A stretch of 64,000 nt of DNA from Acidimicrobiales bacterium (GCA_014239555.1 JAAZYR010000002.1:124001-188000), one strand, 5' to 3'. Positions 26,135 to 35,493 are shown, numbered from the stretch's first letter. A program made the numbers and translations. The notes: generated from the sequence alone by a model not told the origin.

Positions 26135-27802
26135 GTGAGTGACCCCACCCCAGTCTTTGCAGCCGAACCATTAGCTTGGATCGAGGCCGACCCAGACCCG
26201 ACAACACTCAAGATAATCAAAGAGCTGTCTGCCAATCCTCAAGCTTTAGCTGCGAACTTCACCAAGCCAATGCGATTCGGGACGGCTGGACTTAGGGCCG
26301 AGCGGGGTGTTGGCCCAGCTCGCATGAACCGTATAACCGTCCGCGTTGTGGCAGACGCTATTGGCCGACATCTTGAGACTCTCGAAGTGGCGCACAGAGG
26401 AGTGATCATCGGGTACGACGCGCGACCGGAATCGGATATCTATGCCTTAGATTCGGCCCGCCTTTTGACTGCAATGGGAATCACTTGTTGGTTAATCGAC
26501 GGACCGTGTCCAACACCCGTGGTTGCTTGGCACTTGAAAGAGCGGCAAGCTGCGGCCGCCATCGTGGTGACAGCCAGTCACAACCCTGCGAGAGACAGTG
26601 GCTACAAGGTGTTTGGATCGGATGGGACACAAATAAGACCTCCAACAGATACCCAAATCGAAGAGTTGATGACTTTCTCACATCTTCCAAGTGAGAGCGA
26701 TCTCGCTCCCCTGCAAGAAGTAGATCGAATCGATCTGGCAACTGCTATCTCTTCTTATGTTGAAGCTGTGATACCAAAACCCAAAGATGCTCAACACCCG
26801 GGTGGGCAGTGTGCTTGGGTGTACACACCACTGTGCGGTGTGGGAGGCGAGACGTTAGAACTGGCTTGCTCTCGTGCAGGCATTAACGCTCCTGTCAGAG
26901 TTGAGTCGCAGTTTGAACCGGATGGTTTATTCCCCGGCATTCCTTTCCCTAATCCTGAGGAACCTGGAACGATGGACCAGGCCTACTCCGTGGCCGAGGA
27001 CGCTGGAATAGATCTTGTTCTCGCAAACGACCCCGACGCGGATCGCTTGGCTGTAGCAATCAAGACGGCCGACGGTTGGCATCAACTTTCAGGCGACGAC
27101 GTCGGATTGCTGTTGTGCGATTACCAACTGTCGAACACAACAGGAGATAACCGCCTAACAGCTAGTTCGGTTGTCTCCTCTCAAGCGGTTGCTGCTCTCT
27201 GCGCCCTGCGAGGGGTGGAACACATTCGGACGCTTACCGGATTTAAATGGATTATGGAACCTGTGCTGGCCAGACCTGAAGCACGTTGGGTATTCGGTTA
27301 CGAAGAAGCTTTGGGATATTCGGTAAACGACCACGTATTAGACAAAGACGGCATCGCTGCAGGCGTCACCTTCATGAAAATGGTGGGCGATCTAAGAAAC
27401 AGAAACCTTGACCCTTTAACGCGCCTGGATGAACTGGCGGCCGAGATCGGCTTGTACGTTACGAGCCAAGTAAGCGCTCATTTTGAGTCTCTTGAACTTG
27501 AATCCTGTCTCAGAGCGCTTCGCAGCACTCCGCCTCAAGAGTTGGCAGGAAGCCCAATAGTTGAGATTAAGGACTGGCTTAATCAACCGTCACCTCACAA
27601 TACGAATCTCCTCGAATTTCGCTCACAGGGAGGTAGCCGGGTATCAATTCGACCCAGCGGGACTGAACCCAAAGTAAAGATTTACCTTGAACAATTCGTT
27701 CAAAGCCCCCAAGACGATCTCGCATCAGCTCGTGCTCAGTGCGATGCGCAACTCGAATCTCTGGGCCTCGTCGCTCTGTCGTGGTTTAGAACTGAATCGT
27801 GA
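26135..27802 (+). CDS. Phospho-sugar mutase (phosphoglucomutase/phosphomannomutase type)
   Basis: 555 residues of the alpha-D-phosphohexomutase superfamily. The catalytic serine loop is VTASHNPARDSGYKVFGSDG, the metal loop NDPDADRLAVA, the sugar-specificity loop FGYEEALGY and the phosphate-binding loop RPSGTEPKVKIY. The entry segment KPMRFGTAGLRAE is typical of the PgcA/PMM-PGM 2 group. GTG 26135 is chosen because AGGA lies 7 nt upstream; an ATG at 26117 is the alternative. The open frame runs further upstream but only antisense to the MBOAT gene. It likely supplies glucose- or mannose-1-phosphate, or pentose phosphate isomers, for glycan or nucleoside metabolism. Confidence 0.93.
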   Translation: MSDPTPVFAAEPLAWIEADPDPTTLKIIKELSANPQALAANFTKPMRFGTAGLRAERGVGPARMNRITVRVVADAIGRHLETLEVAHRGVIIGYDARPESDIYALDSARLLTAMGITCWLIDGPCPTPVVAWHLKERQAAAAIVVTASHNPARDSGYKVFGSDGTQIRPPTDTQIEELMTFSHLPSESDLAPLQEVDRIDLATAISSYVEAVIPKPKDAQHPGGQCAWVYTPLCGVGGETLELACSRAGINAPVRVESQFEPDGLFPGIPFPNPEEPGTMDQAYSVAEDAGIDLVLANDPDADRLAVAIKTADGWHQLSGDDVGLLLCDYQLSNTTGDNRLTASSVVSSQAVAALCALRGVEHIRTLTGFKWIMEPVLARPEARWVFGYEEALGYSVNDHVLDKDGIAAGVTFMKMVGDLRNRNLDPLTRLDELAAEIGLYVTSQVSAHFESLELESCLRALRSTPPQELAGSPIVEIKDWLNQPSPHNTNLLEFRSQGGSRVSIRPSGTEPKVKIYLEQFVQSPQDDLASARAQCDAQLESLGLVALSWFRTES

Positions 27803-28801
27803 TCAGGCCAGGGCACCTGCGAGATCACGAAGTGAAGTTTTCGGGCGGGGCCCAACATGACCAATCACTTCTTCAGCTGCTAACGACCCCAGTTGACCGC
27901 AGCGTTGCAGGTCGTAGCCACAGGCCAGTCCATAGAGGACGCCTGCTGCATACAGATCTCCGGCGCCTGTCTTGTCAACAATTCGGGCTACAGGGTCTGC
28001 CGCTATCCTGGTAAATCCGTCGGGAGTGATAAGGACGGAACCGTCTGGTCCCATCGTGACCGCTGATAGACCTACAAGTTCTTGCGCCATCTCCAGTGCT
28101 CGATCTAAATCGTTCACCTCAAATAGGGACATGACCTCATGATGGTTGGCGAACAGCACATCGACGTGGTCGTTAATCAAATCTAGGAACGATTCGCGGT
28201 GGCGTTCCACACAGAACTGGTCCGACAGAGTTAACGCGACGCGCCCCTCAGGGTCGACACCTGAGGCCGCATGGCGCATGGCAGCCTTAGCTTCAGGAAG
28301 ATCCCAGAGGTATCCCTCCAGAAACAAAAGCTTCGCCCGCGCGACTAAATCCAAATCAACATCGGACGGACGAAGCCCGTTCGAAGCTCCAAGGAAGGTG
28401 TTGAGGGTTCGTTCTCCGTCGGGGGTGATGAAGACGATACACCGACCAGTTGGATCATCAGATGGGGCTCGAGGGGTTGTGTGAGTAATCCCAAGATGTT
28501 GCATATCCGCGCTAAATATGTCTCCGAGCTCGTCGTTCGAAACTCGGCCTATATACCCCGAAGTGCCACCAAGCGAGCTAATACCGATAACGGTATTCGC
28601 AGCCGACCCTCCGGAAGCTGTAACGCGCTCCCCCACAAGTTCGTACAGTTCGCCGGACCGCGCAGCATCGACCAGGTTCATCGCTCCCTTGGTAGCGCCG
28701 ATTCGTTGAAGAAATGTTTCTTCTTGATGAGAAAGGACGTCAACAAGAGCATTGCCGAATCCAACAACATCAATATCTAGTCTGGACTGGCTCGCAGTCA
28801 T
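27803..28801 (-). CDS. PfkB-family sugar/adenosine kinase
   Basis: 332 residues with both PfkB signatures: SGGSAANTVIGISSLGG near the N-terminus and the anion-hole motif DKTGAGDLYAAG near the C-terminus, where Asp is the catalytic base. The N-terminal VVGFGNALVDVLSHQEE and the overall pattern are closest to adenosine/ribokinase-like proteins found in alphaproteobacteria and actinobacteria. The substrate is not determined. Its stop abuts the end of the convergent phosphohexomutase gene with no gap, and it is divergent from the aminopeptidase. Confidence 0.88.
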   Translation of the reverse strand: MTASQSRLDIDVVGFGNALVDVLSHQEETFLQRIGATKGAMNLVDAARSGELYELVGERVTASGGSAANTVIGISSLGGTSGYIGRVSNDELGDIFSADMQHLGITHTTPRAPSDDPTGRCIVFITPDGERTLNTFLGASNGLRPSDVDLDLVARAKLLFLEGYLWDLPEAKAAMRHAASGVDPEGRVALTLSDQFCVERHRESFLDLINDHVDVLFANHHEVMSLFEVNDLDRALEMAQELVGLSAVTMGPDGSVLITPDGFTRIAADPVARIVDKTGAGDLYAAGVLYGLACGYDLQRCGQLGSLAAEEVIGHVGPRPKTSLRDLAGALA

Positions 28802-28869
28802 AGCTACTTTCGAACGGGACTGCCGGGCACCCTAGCCACTCAACTTCTATGAAGCTCCGAAAGGACGGA

Positions 28870-28875
28870 TAGGGT
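28870..28875 (+). promoter_or_regulatory. -10 element for a leaderless pepN transcript
   Basis: TAGGGT ends 7 nt before the GTG start at 28883. The spacing puts the transcription start at the start codon; there is no Shine-Dalgarno sequence in between. Confidence 0.4.
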
Positions 28876-28882
28876 TCGGCCT

Positions 28883-31408
28883 GTGACCGACCAGAACCCG
28901 CATCGACTGCCGCGACAGGTATTGCCGAAGCACTACGTAATCTCCTTGGAACCTGACCTGGAAAGCAGTTCATTCGAAGGCACAGTGTCTATCGAGCTTG
29001 ACGTGGTCAGTGAAACAGACACCGTCATACTCAACGCCGCGGAACTTGAGATTGAAGGCGTCTCCATCGAGCAGAACGAGACGATCCAAGCGAATTCGAT
29101 AGTTCTCAATGAAGAACTAGAGCGGGCAGAGTTTGGTTTTCCCGTCGTTCTTCATCCTGGGCCGGCGCGACTTACCTGCTCTTTCAAAGGCATTTTGAAC
29201 GACAAACTACGAGGCTTTTATCGGTCTACTTGGAAGGACGAAAACGGGAGCGAGCGGGTAATTGCCACAACTCAATTTGAGTCCACGAATGCTCGGCGCG
29301 CCTTCCCCTGCTTCGACGAACCCGATCTGAAGGCATCCTTTGGAGTCACCCTTAGGGTTGATAGTTCATTGATGGCAATTAGTTGCGGGGAACTGGTCAG
29401 TTCAACAGAGCTCGACGGCGGACGACGAGAAGACACCTTCGCCGACACGATGGTGATGTCGACTTACTTGGTCGCGTTCATCGTGGGCGAGCTAGAGGCG
29501 ACCGAGGCGGTCAATGTAGACGGGGTTCCCGTCCGCATCGTCCACGTTCCCGGGAAGGGGGCCCTCACCGGGTTCGGTTTGGCGGCTGCCGAATTCAGCC
29601 TGAGGTGGTTGGTTGACTACTACGACATTCCCTATCCGGCAGGGAAGCTAGATCTTATTGCCGTACCTGATTTCGCCTTTGGGGCAATGGAAAACTTGGG
29701 TTGCATAACGTTTAGAGAGACTCTTCTACTGTCGGATCCTGAGAGAACAACTCAAGCGGAGTTAACCCGCATTGTTGACGTAATTGCGCATGAGATCGCA
29801 CACATGTGGTTCGGCAATCTGGTGACCATGGATTGGTGGAACGGGATCTGGTTGAAGGAAGCGTTCGCTACGTTTATGCAAGTAGCCACGACTGACGCCT
29901 TTCGTCCTGAATGGCGGCGCTGGGACGGATTTTGCGTGGAACGCGGTGCTGCATTTGACACCGATTCTCTCGCATCAACTCGACCTATTGAGTTCGAAGT
30001 TGTATCTCCCCAAGACGCCGAGGCAATGTACGACGTATTGACATACGAGAAGGGCGCGGCCGTCGTTCGGATGCTTGAACAGTTCCTCGGAATTGAGCAG
30101 TTCAGAAGCGGTGTGAACCACTATCTAACTGCGAACAGTTACGGGAACACCACAACCACTGATTTATGGGACTCGTTAGAAACCGCCACTGGGGTCCCTG
30201 TTCGGGCAGCGATGGACACTTGGATATTTCAAGGTGGACATCCGGTGATCTCCGTCGAAACATGCTCGGAGGGCATCAAGGTTCGACAGTCAAGATTTGG
30301 GTACGGCGAAGTTGGGGATGCAACATGGCATGTTCCAATAATTGTTCGGGCACAAGTGGGTTCGAAGACAGTCGAAAGCCGCCTGCTTCTTGAAGATTCT
30401 GAGGCAACTATTGATCTGGGTGGGACCCCTGCATGGGCCATAGTCAATGCGGGCGGCCACGGATTCTACCGAGTGAGCTACAGCAAGGTCCTACGTGACG
30501 CGTTGTCGGGGCGCGCTCTTGACGTGCTGTCCGAGGCCGAACGCTACGGCCTCGTTGATGACACCTGGTCAGCAGTGTTGGCCGGGGATCTAAAAGCTGA
30601 AGATCACATCGCTCTGATCACTAGCTTGGCGTCAGAAACCGACCTCGCGGTTTGGCAACGCATGTTGTCGTCCTTGGAGCACCTGTATGCCATCGCTGAG
30701 CCGCCAGGACAGCGTCGTTTGGAAGTTCTAGTTCGGGACCTCTCGACTACAGGGCTTGGGGTCTTGGGGCTCGAGCCAATGGAAAATGAACCCGATCTTG
30801 ACCGCGAGCTACGGGCGGCGCTATTCGCGGCCGCTGGAACCACGGGCCAAGACGCCTCTGTGCGCGAAATGGCCAATACTCTTTTCGCCGATGCAAGTGC
30901 AGGCAATGCGGTCGAACCCAATTTGGCGGCCGCGGTGGTCCGTGTGGTTGCTGCAGCAGGAGACGACGCTACTCACGCAACTCTTGTAGACCTATACCGC
31001 GAAGCGCCTACTCCTCAGTTAGAGGTTCGTTATCTCATGGCGTTGCTCGAGATCGAAGATATTCAACTGTTCGAAAAGACGCTCGAACTCATAACCTCTG
31101 AAGTTCGAAGTCAGAACGCGCCGTATCTTTTGTCGGCTGCCATGAGTCATCGGACTCATGGACACTTAGCTTGGGAACTCATTAGGGATCGTTGGGAAGA
31201 GCTCAACGCGAAGTTCCCTCAGAACTCCATTCCACGAATGGTTTCGGGAATTCGCTCGCTGTCGACGCCAAATATCGCAACCGAGATTCAAACTTTTTTT
31301 GAGGATCACCCGATTCCTCAAGGTCATCTAACAGTGCTGCAACATTTGGAGAAACTTGGCGTCAACGTGGAACTTCGACGTCGCGAAGGTCACCGGCTCG
31401 GGGGCTGA
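28883..31408 (+). CDS. pepN: M1-family zinc aminopeptidase (PepN)
   Basis: 841 residues. The exopeptidase motif GAMEN is at residues 267-271, the zinc motif HEIAH at 303-307, and the third zinc ligand Glu in WLKEAFATF at about 326, giving the HExxH-x18-E pattern. The long C-terminal part is the ERAP1-like helical domain. PepN removes N-terminal amino acids from peptides in the cytoplasm. The start is a GTG at leaderless distance from a TAGGGT box. The intergenic region is shared with the divergent PfkB kinase. Confidence 0.96.
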   Translation: MTDQNPHRLPRQVLPKHYVISLEPDLESSSFEGTVSIELDVVSETDTVILNAAELEIEGVSIEQNETIQANSIVLNEELERAEFGFPVVLHPGPARLTCSFKGILNDKLRGFYRSTWKDENGSERVIATTQFESTNARRAFPCFDEPDLKASFGVTLRVDSSLMAISCGELVSSTELDGGRREDTFADTMVMSTYLVAFIVGELEATEAVNVDGVPVRIVHVPGKGALTGFGLAAAEFSLRWLVDYYDIPYPAGKLDLIAVPDFAFGAMENLGCITFRETLLLSDPERTTQAELTRIVDVIAHEIAHMWFGNLVTMDWWNGIWLKEAFATFMQVATTDAFRPEWRRWDGFCVERGAAFDTDSLASTRPIEFEVVSPQDAEAMYDVLTYEKGAAVVRMLEQFLGIEQFRSGVNHYLTANSYGNTTTTDLWDSLETATGVPVRAAMDTWIFQGGHPVISVETCSEGIKVRQSRFGYGEVGDATWHVPIIVRAQVGSKTVESRLLLEDSEATIDLGGTPAWAIVNAGGHGFYRVSYSKVLRDALSGRALDVLSEAERYGLVDDTWSAVLAGDLKAEDHIALITSLASETDLAVWQRMLSSLEHLYAIAEPPGQRRLEVLVRDLSTTGLGVLGLEPMENEPDLDRELRAALFAAAGTTGQDASVREMANTLFADASAGNAVEPNLAAAVVRVVAAAGDDATHATLVDLYREAPTPQLEVRYLMALLEIEDIQLFEKTLELITSEVRSQNAPYLLSAAMSHRTHGHLAWELIRDRWEELNAKFPQNSIPRMVSGIRSLSTPNIATEIQTFFEDHPIPQGHLTVLQHLEKLGVNVELRRREGHRLGG

Positions 31409-31443
31409 AACCGCTTGCCGAGTTTGCCTGACAGAATGCAGCC

Positions 31444-31572
31444 ATGTTTGGCCGCCCGACACGTCGCAAACTTGGTCCTCGTTACAACTTCTGGTCATCT
31501 ATAGCTTCGCTGTTAGCGGCGGCCGGTCTGGTGTGGGCCGCTCTTTATTGGTCGGGTTCGGTGCTGGGCTGA
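31444..31572 (+). CDS. Possible 42-residue single-pass membrane protein
   Basis: An open frame with a basic N-terminus (MFGRPTRRKLGPRYNFW) and one hydrophobic segment (SIASLLAAAGLVWAALYW). It follows pepN by 35 bp and its end overlaps the end of the convergent ctaG-like gene by 28 bp. No ribosome-binding site is obvious. The topology is what a small membrane protein would show, but no family is recognised, so coding status is uncertain. Confidence 0.35.
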   Translation: MFGRPTRRKLGPRYNFWSSIASLLAAAGLVWAALYWSGSVLG

Positions 31573-32420
31573 TCATGACCGCCCGTTCCCAATAGCGCCG
31601 TTCGCGGGGCTCGCGACGCCTCACCTTCAGCGCGGCTTATCTCACTCCAGCGGTACATCAGCACGACGATGGTGCCCCAGACAACCGGTATCCCGCCGAG
31701 CTTCATCACTAAACCGGCCAATTGCTGGTCCGTAGTAGCCCCGAGGCCATGCACTCTGGGCGCCAGTTCGTAGGTCGCGTATAGAGGAAACGTAGCGAAG
31801 GTAAGGAACCCACCCGGTACGGCGGGCACGACTGCCAATGCCAGAAACAGGTAAGCCATGCGCCCTGGATAGCTAGTCATTTTGTGTTCCGCTATGGGGG
31901 AAACAATGGGAATCCAAACAACTAGACCGCCGAGTAGCCACAGGGCATCCATTGCGAAGGACCCAAACTGGTTGACTCGCAGGTTGTCAACTGTCCAAGG
32001 CGAATGTGTCAATATCAGCACCCCGTTGAACAGCAGCCCTGCTGTTACTGGTCGCGAACACCGACCGACTAGACGGTGGAGCCGAAAACGACTGACCAAC
32101 CGTCTTGCCATCCACTCGGGAGTACCTAGCAACAGCAGAGGGGCCACCACCATCGTGTAAATCAGGAACTGCGCCATGTGGGCAGATGCCAAATAGCTCG
32201 CTCCAAGCAAACCAAGGGGCCAGTCTGTAGCCAGCCAGAGCAGAAGGACGCCACCGATGAAAAGCGATCGTTGAGAACTGCGGATGTCATGCCCCTTTGG
32301 AGGCCTACGTTCCAAAACCAAATAGGACGCGACCAAAGACAGCATCGCCACCCATATGCCGGGATAAGCGCGAAACGTCCATGACCATGGTTCTTCCAGC
32401 GTTGAGCACCAGAACCTCAC
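31545..32420 (-). CDS. ctaG: CtaG/caa3-type cytochrome c oxidase assembly protein
   Basis: About 291 residues with six to seven membrane segments. The pattern WLATDWPLGLLGASYLASAHMAQFLIYTMVVAPLLLLGTPEW is typical of the caa3_CtaG family, with conserved His in AHM and in ILTHSPW. These proteins help deliver copper or assemble haem-copper oxidases. GTG 32420 is preferred over the in-frame TTG at 32450 because AAAGGG lies 8 nt upstream. The SCO1-like gene ends 49 bp upstream on the same strand, so the two copper-related oxidase assembly genes form a unit. Confidence 0.88.
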   Translation of the reverse strand: MRFWCSTLEEPWSWTFRAYPGIWVAMLSLVASYLVLERRPPKGHDIRSSQRSLFIGGVLLLWLATDWPLGLLGASYLASAHMAQFLIYTMVVAPLLLLGTPEWMARRLVSRFRLHRLVGRCSRPVTAGLLFNGVLILTHSPWTVDNLRVNQFGSFAMDALWLLGGLVVWIPIVSPIAEHKMTSYPGRMAYLFLALAVVPAVPGGFLTFATFPLYATYELAPRVHGLGATTDQQLAGLVMKLGGIPVVWGTIVVLMYRWSEISRAEGEASRAPRTALLGTGGHDQPSTEPDQ

Positions 32421-32468
32421 GCCATCAACCCTTTCCCTTCGGCCGTCCAAGCCCGCTAGGTCTGGACG

Positions 32469-33071
32469 CTATCGGAGGGTCGCAAGAATAGGGAGGTCCC
32501 GAGTCCATGTAGTTTGCCTAGTCGGATGCGGGTATTGAGTTCGACCCACGCCATCGGGGGCAAACGCGAAGACCCTGCCATCATGACCAATGAGGGGAGA
32601 ATCTCGATCTTCCACGGAGCTTGGAAGAGCTACTAACGCCGAGAATTGCTGCTGGGCTTCGAGAATTTGGTTGATTGTGCCGGTCAGACCGACGAATTCG
32701 CGGTTAAAGCGATCAAGAAAGGTCCTCATAACCTCCGGAGTGTCTCGTTCTGGGTCCACCGTCACGAAGAGAACCTCTACGTTGGGTGGCATTCCCGGCC
32801 TAGCCAGAACGTCACTTAGCTGAGCCAAATGCACTGGGCAGATATCGGGGCACGAGGTAAATCCGAAGTACACGAGCCGCACCGATCCTCGGGTGTCTGA
32901 TCGCATCGCGAACGGCCGACCTGCGGTGTCGGTGAGTGTGAGGTCGGGCATCTCGGCGGGCGCATCGACTTCGAGCCCCGCGAAACGGCTGTCGTTGCCA
33001 CGATCAGCGCAACCGGTAATGACGCTAATAACGGCCAAAATTCCCAAACCGACCTTGAACAACAACGACAA
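32469..33071 (-). CDS. SCO1/SenC-family copper chaperone lipoprotein
   Basis: About 200 residues. A lipoprotein signal peptide ends in the lipobox VITGC, followed by the thioredoxin-like SCO domain: RLVYFGFTSCPDICPVHLAQL with the copper-binding CxxxC, VEVLFVTVDPERDTPEVM, and the distal His in PLIGHDGRVFAF. SCO proteins deliver copper to the CuA site of cytochrome c oxidase. The open frame extends upstream through tRNA-Ala, which is not coding; between the tRNA and the lipobox there is no ATG or GTG, only TTG codons (33071, 33065, 33062, 33047). TTG 33071 is taken. Next to ctaG. Confidence 0.88.
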   Translation of the reverse strand: MSLLFKVGLGILAVISVITGCADRGNDSRFAGLEVDAPAEMPDLTLTDTAGRPFAMRSDTRGSVRLVYFGFTSCPDICPVHLAQLSDVLARPGMPPNVEVLFVTVDPERDTPEVMRTFLDRFNREFVGLTGTINQILEAQQQFSALVALPSSVEDRDSPLIGHDGRVFAFAPDGVGRTQYPHPTRQTTWTRDLPILATLR

Positions 33072-33094
33072 CTGTTGTGTTGTTTTGATTGAAG

Positions 33095-33167
33095 TGGAGG
33101 TGAGGGGAATTGAACCCCTGGCCTCTTCGATGCGACCGAAGCGCTCTACCAACTGAGCTACACCCCC
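33095..33167 (-). tRNA. tRNA-Ala (anticodon CGC)
   Basis: A 73-nt cloverleaf on the minus strand. Acceptor arms GGGGGTG and CACCTCC pair with a G3:U70 wobble, the alanine identity element. The anticodon stem CTTCG/CGAAG encloses GTCGCAT with anticodon CGC, and the T-arm is CAGGG-GTTCAAT-TCCCC in form. CCA is not encoded. The SCO1-like gene follows within about 25 bp. Confidence 0.95.
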
Positions 33168-33243
33168 GTGGGGACATTTGGACGATACCGGAAAACAGTT
33201 CAAGGTAGAAGATTGTGAATCGCACCCAGACGGGCTCGGAGAT

Positions 33244-33759
33244 TTATTGGGCAGCGTTACGTCCTATACCTTCTTCGGGGATCTCCGTGGCCAGTGCTAC
33301 ACGCGGCCGAAGGTAGTGAATTTGGGCGAGTCGTTCTATCTCTTTCTTGCGACGCTGATTCAGCAAAGCGAGGTAGGTGATGAGAGCAATATCGAAAACG
33401 ACTTGCATGACACCAACAACGGCGAGGCCCCCTACGATCCACCCAAACAACGTCAATGCTGAACCCAACACCAACAAGCGAAGAATGTCCCGACGACGCA
33501 CTGCGGCTTCACGGCTGTTGTTTGGCACTGAACTGCGAGGTCGGCGATAAACACCGCGACTGTCGACCGTCGACACTCGAGCTCCAAACGGGGCAGGAAG
33601 CCCAGCTGCGGGCGTCGTCTGCGAAAGAGTATCCAGCTGACGTTGCCAGGCCACCATTGGAGTGCGTCGGCCCCCACGGTCGAGGAAGTTACGTATCAAA
33701 CCAGGTACCAGCACGATGGCCCACACAATTGCGAGAACAAGGAGCACAATTTCAGTCAT
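33244..33759 (-). CDS. SepX/Glpr-like actinobacterial division membrane protein
   Basis: 171 residues with an unusual layout: an N-terminal membrane segment (IVLLVLAIVWAIVLVPGLI), a positively charged cytoplasmic linker of about 65 residues, then two membrane segments near 95-135 bracketed by RRR and RRKK. This is the topology of SepX (Streptomyces) and its corynebacterial relative Glpr, membrane partners of division proteins; Glpr binds the MoeA-like protein Glp. moaC, moaA and moeA are on the same strand just upstream, a pairing also seen with M. tuberculosis Rv0996/moeA1. A strong GGAGGAG site precedes the ATG. The assignment rests on layout, charge pattern and context, not on a search. 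Confidence 0.65.
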   Translation of the reverse strand: MTEIVLLVLAIVWAIVLVPGLIRNFLDRGGRRTPMVAWQRQLDTLSQTTPAAGLPAPFGARVSTVDSRGVYRRPRSSVPNNSREAAVRRRDILRLLVLGSALTLFGWIVGGLAVVGVMQVVFDIALITYLALLNQRRKKEIERLAQIHYLRPRVALATEIPEEGIGRNAAQ

Positions 33760-33944
33760 TGAATTGTCTCCTCCTTCTCCGAAATAAGGTTTGTGGCCCT
33801 TGAGTTAAGTGGCCGTGCTTCTTGAAATGCAGAATCGTTGCCGTCAGCCCGAAGAACTATTGGTCCTACTGCAGTCAACAAAGTAGTGCGACCTGGCGAA
33901 TTCGATGCAATCGGAACATTTTGAATCTGCAGCGACGCAAGATT

Positions 33945-34436
33945 TCAATCAGAACTTCGACTGTATTCGCCCGATTTGCCGCCGCTCTTCTCCCATAGCG
34001 CTATGTCAGTAATGGTCATATTCTTATCGACCGATTTGCACATGTCGTAGATAGTCAGCGCGGCGACCGAACAAGCGGTAAGGGCCTCCATCTCTACTCC
34101 GGTTCGTTCGATGGTCTCAACTTCAGCTGAGATAGCGATGTGAGTTTCCTTCAACTCGAAATCGATAGTGACAGATCCAATCATGAGCGGGTGACAAAGG
34201 GGGATTAGATCAGATGCACGTTTAGCAGCTTGAATCCCAGCGACCCTCGCCACGGCTAAGACATCGCCCTTAATGGCGTCTCCCGCAGCGACGGTAGATG
34301 CGGTTTCGGCAGTCATCTTGACCTGGCACCTTGCCAGTGCCCGTCGCCTTGTCGGTTCTTTTGCCAACACATCAACCATATGCGCTTGCCCTGATGAGTC
34401 CAGATGGGTGAGTTCAACAGCGTCACCCTTATTCAT
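33945..34436 (-). CDS. moaC: Cyclic pyranopterin monophosphate synthase
   Basis: 163 residues. MoaC turns the MoaA product into cyclic pyranopterin monophosphate in molybdenum cofactor synthesis. Typical stretches: LTHLDSSGQAHMVDV, AARVAGIQAAKRASDLIPLCHPLMI-like core (IQAAKRASDLIPLCHPL), VETIERTGVEMEALTA, and IYDMCKSVDKNMTI with the catalytic Lys pair region. The ATG lies 3 bp after the moaA stop with GGAGG 7 nt before it. The 185 bp between its stop and the sepX-like start holds no recognised gene. Confidence 0.97.
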   Translation of the reverse strand: MNKGDAVELTHLDSSGQAHMVDVLAKEPTRRRALARCQVKMTAETASTVAAGDAIKGDVLAVARVAGIQAAKRASDLIPLCHPLMIGSVTIDFELKETHIAISAEVETIERTGVEMEALTACSVAALTIYDMCKSVDKNMTITDIALWEKSGGKSGEYSRSSD

Positions 34437-34439
34437 GAA

Positions 34440-35438
34440 TCAACCTCCGATTTGGCTCATCGTTCGTTTAGGACGAATGAAGTTCACTTGGCCAATGGAG
34501 TGGCCCGCCCATTTGGTACCAACAGCCTCGGCGATCGCGTCAGCAATTGCTTCATCGCTAGCTTCGTCGCGAAGAAGAGATCGCATGTCAAATTCGTCGA
34601 CTGCAAACAGACAGGTCCTGAACTGTCCTTCTGCGGTAAGGCGCACGCGATCACAATTTCCACAAAATGGCTTCGTCACCGATGCAATAACACCTACCTC
34701 GCCGTTGCCATCGCTATATCGCCATCTTTCCGCTGGCTCGTTTCCGCGCACTACAGGTTCAATAGGAAAGGCTCCACTGATGGTTTTGACGATCTCATCA
34801 GCAGGCACAACTAGATCATCGGTCCACACGTCACCAGCTTCGAGAGGCATGAACTCGATAAAGCGGACAGTCACACCTTTTGCACGTCCATATTCTGCAA
34901 AGTCAACAATTTCGTCGTCGTTGATTCCGCGCATCATCACGACGTTAATTTTTACCGGCTTGAGTCCGGCATCGAGTGCCGAGTCAACTCCATCCAAAAC
35001 CCGGTCTAATTCGTCGCGCCGCGTCAGTTCCAAAAACCGCTCTCGTTGAAGCGAGTCAAGACTGATGTTGATTCTTTTTAGTCCGGCGGCAACAAGGGCG
35101 GCAGCGTGCAGGCGTAAAGTTGCACCGTTAGTAGTCAGAGCGATATCCACTCCCAGACCAGCTAGACGTTCCACAAGGTCAGGAAGGTGAGCTCTAACAA
35201 GTGGCTCTCCCCCGGTGAGTCGAATTCCGTTGAATCCGAAACGGTTCACACATACGCGTGCGAAGCGTTCGATCTCCTCGAACGAGAGAATTTCCGCTCT
35301 TGGAAGCCACTGCATACCTTCTGCCGGCATGCAGTACTGACACCTGAAGTTACAGCGATCCGTAACGGAGATACGGAGGTCGCGAACAGTACGACCAAAG
35401 GGATCAACTAAGTCTCGTCCGTCGGTGGTCTCACCCAT
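34440..35438 (-). CDS. moaA: GTP 3',8-cyclase (radical SAM)
   Basis: 332 residues. The radical-SAM cluster motif is CNFRCQYC near residue 30 and the C-terminal second cluster is CGNCDRVRLT...FRTC. GEPLVR and the GGEP SAM motif follow in IRLTGGEPL. The protein ends in the conserved Gly-Gly (SQIGG), needed for activity in MoaA. It catalyses the first step of molybdopterin synthesis from GTP. Coupled to moaC and downstream of moeA on the same strand. Confidence 0.97.
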   Translation of the reverse strand: MGETTDGRDLVDPFGRTVRDLRISVTDRCNFRCQYCMPAEGMQWLPRAEILSFEEIERFARVCVNRFGFNGIRLTGGEPLVRAHLPDLVERLAGLGVDIALTTNGATLRLHAAALVAAGLKRINISLDSLQRERFLELTRRDELDRVLDGVDSALDAGLKPVKINVVMMRGINDDEIVDFAEYGRAKGVTVRFIEFMPLEAGDVWTDDLVVPADEIVKTISGAFPIEPVVRGNEPAERWRYSDGNGEVGVIASVTKPFCGNCDRVRLTAEGQFRTCLFAVDEFDMRSLLRDEASDEAIADAIAEAVGTKWAGHSIGQVNFIRPKRTMSQIGG

Positions 35439-35493
35439 GATTCCTTAAGCGTAGCGACGCTCAGCTCGTTGCACGTATGAAAGTGGTGTTAGG

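Noticed and set aside
33072..33203. N-terminal extension of the SCO1-like protein to 33203
   Set aside because: It would translate through tRNA-Ala; the residues (GGVAQLVERF, RGSIPLTSTS) are the familiar product of reading a tRNA gene.
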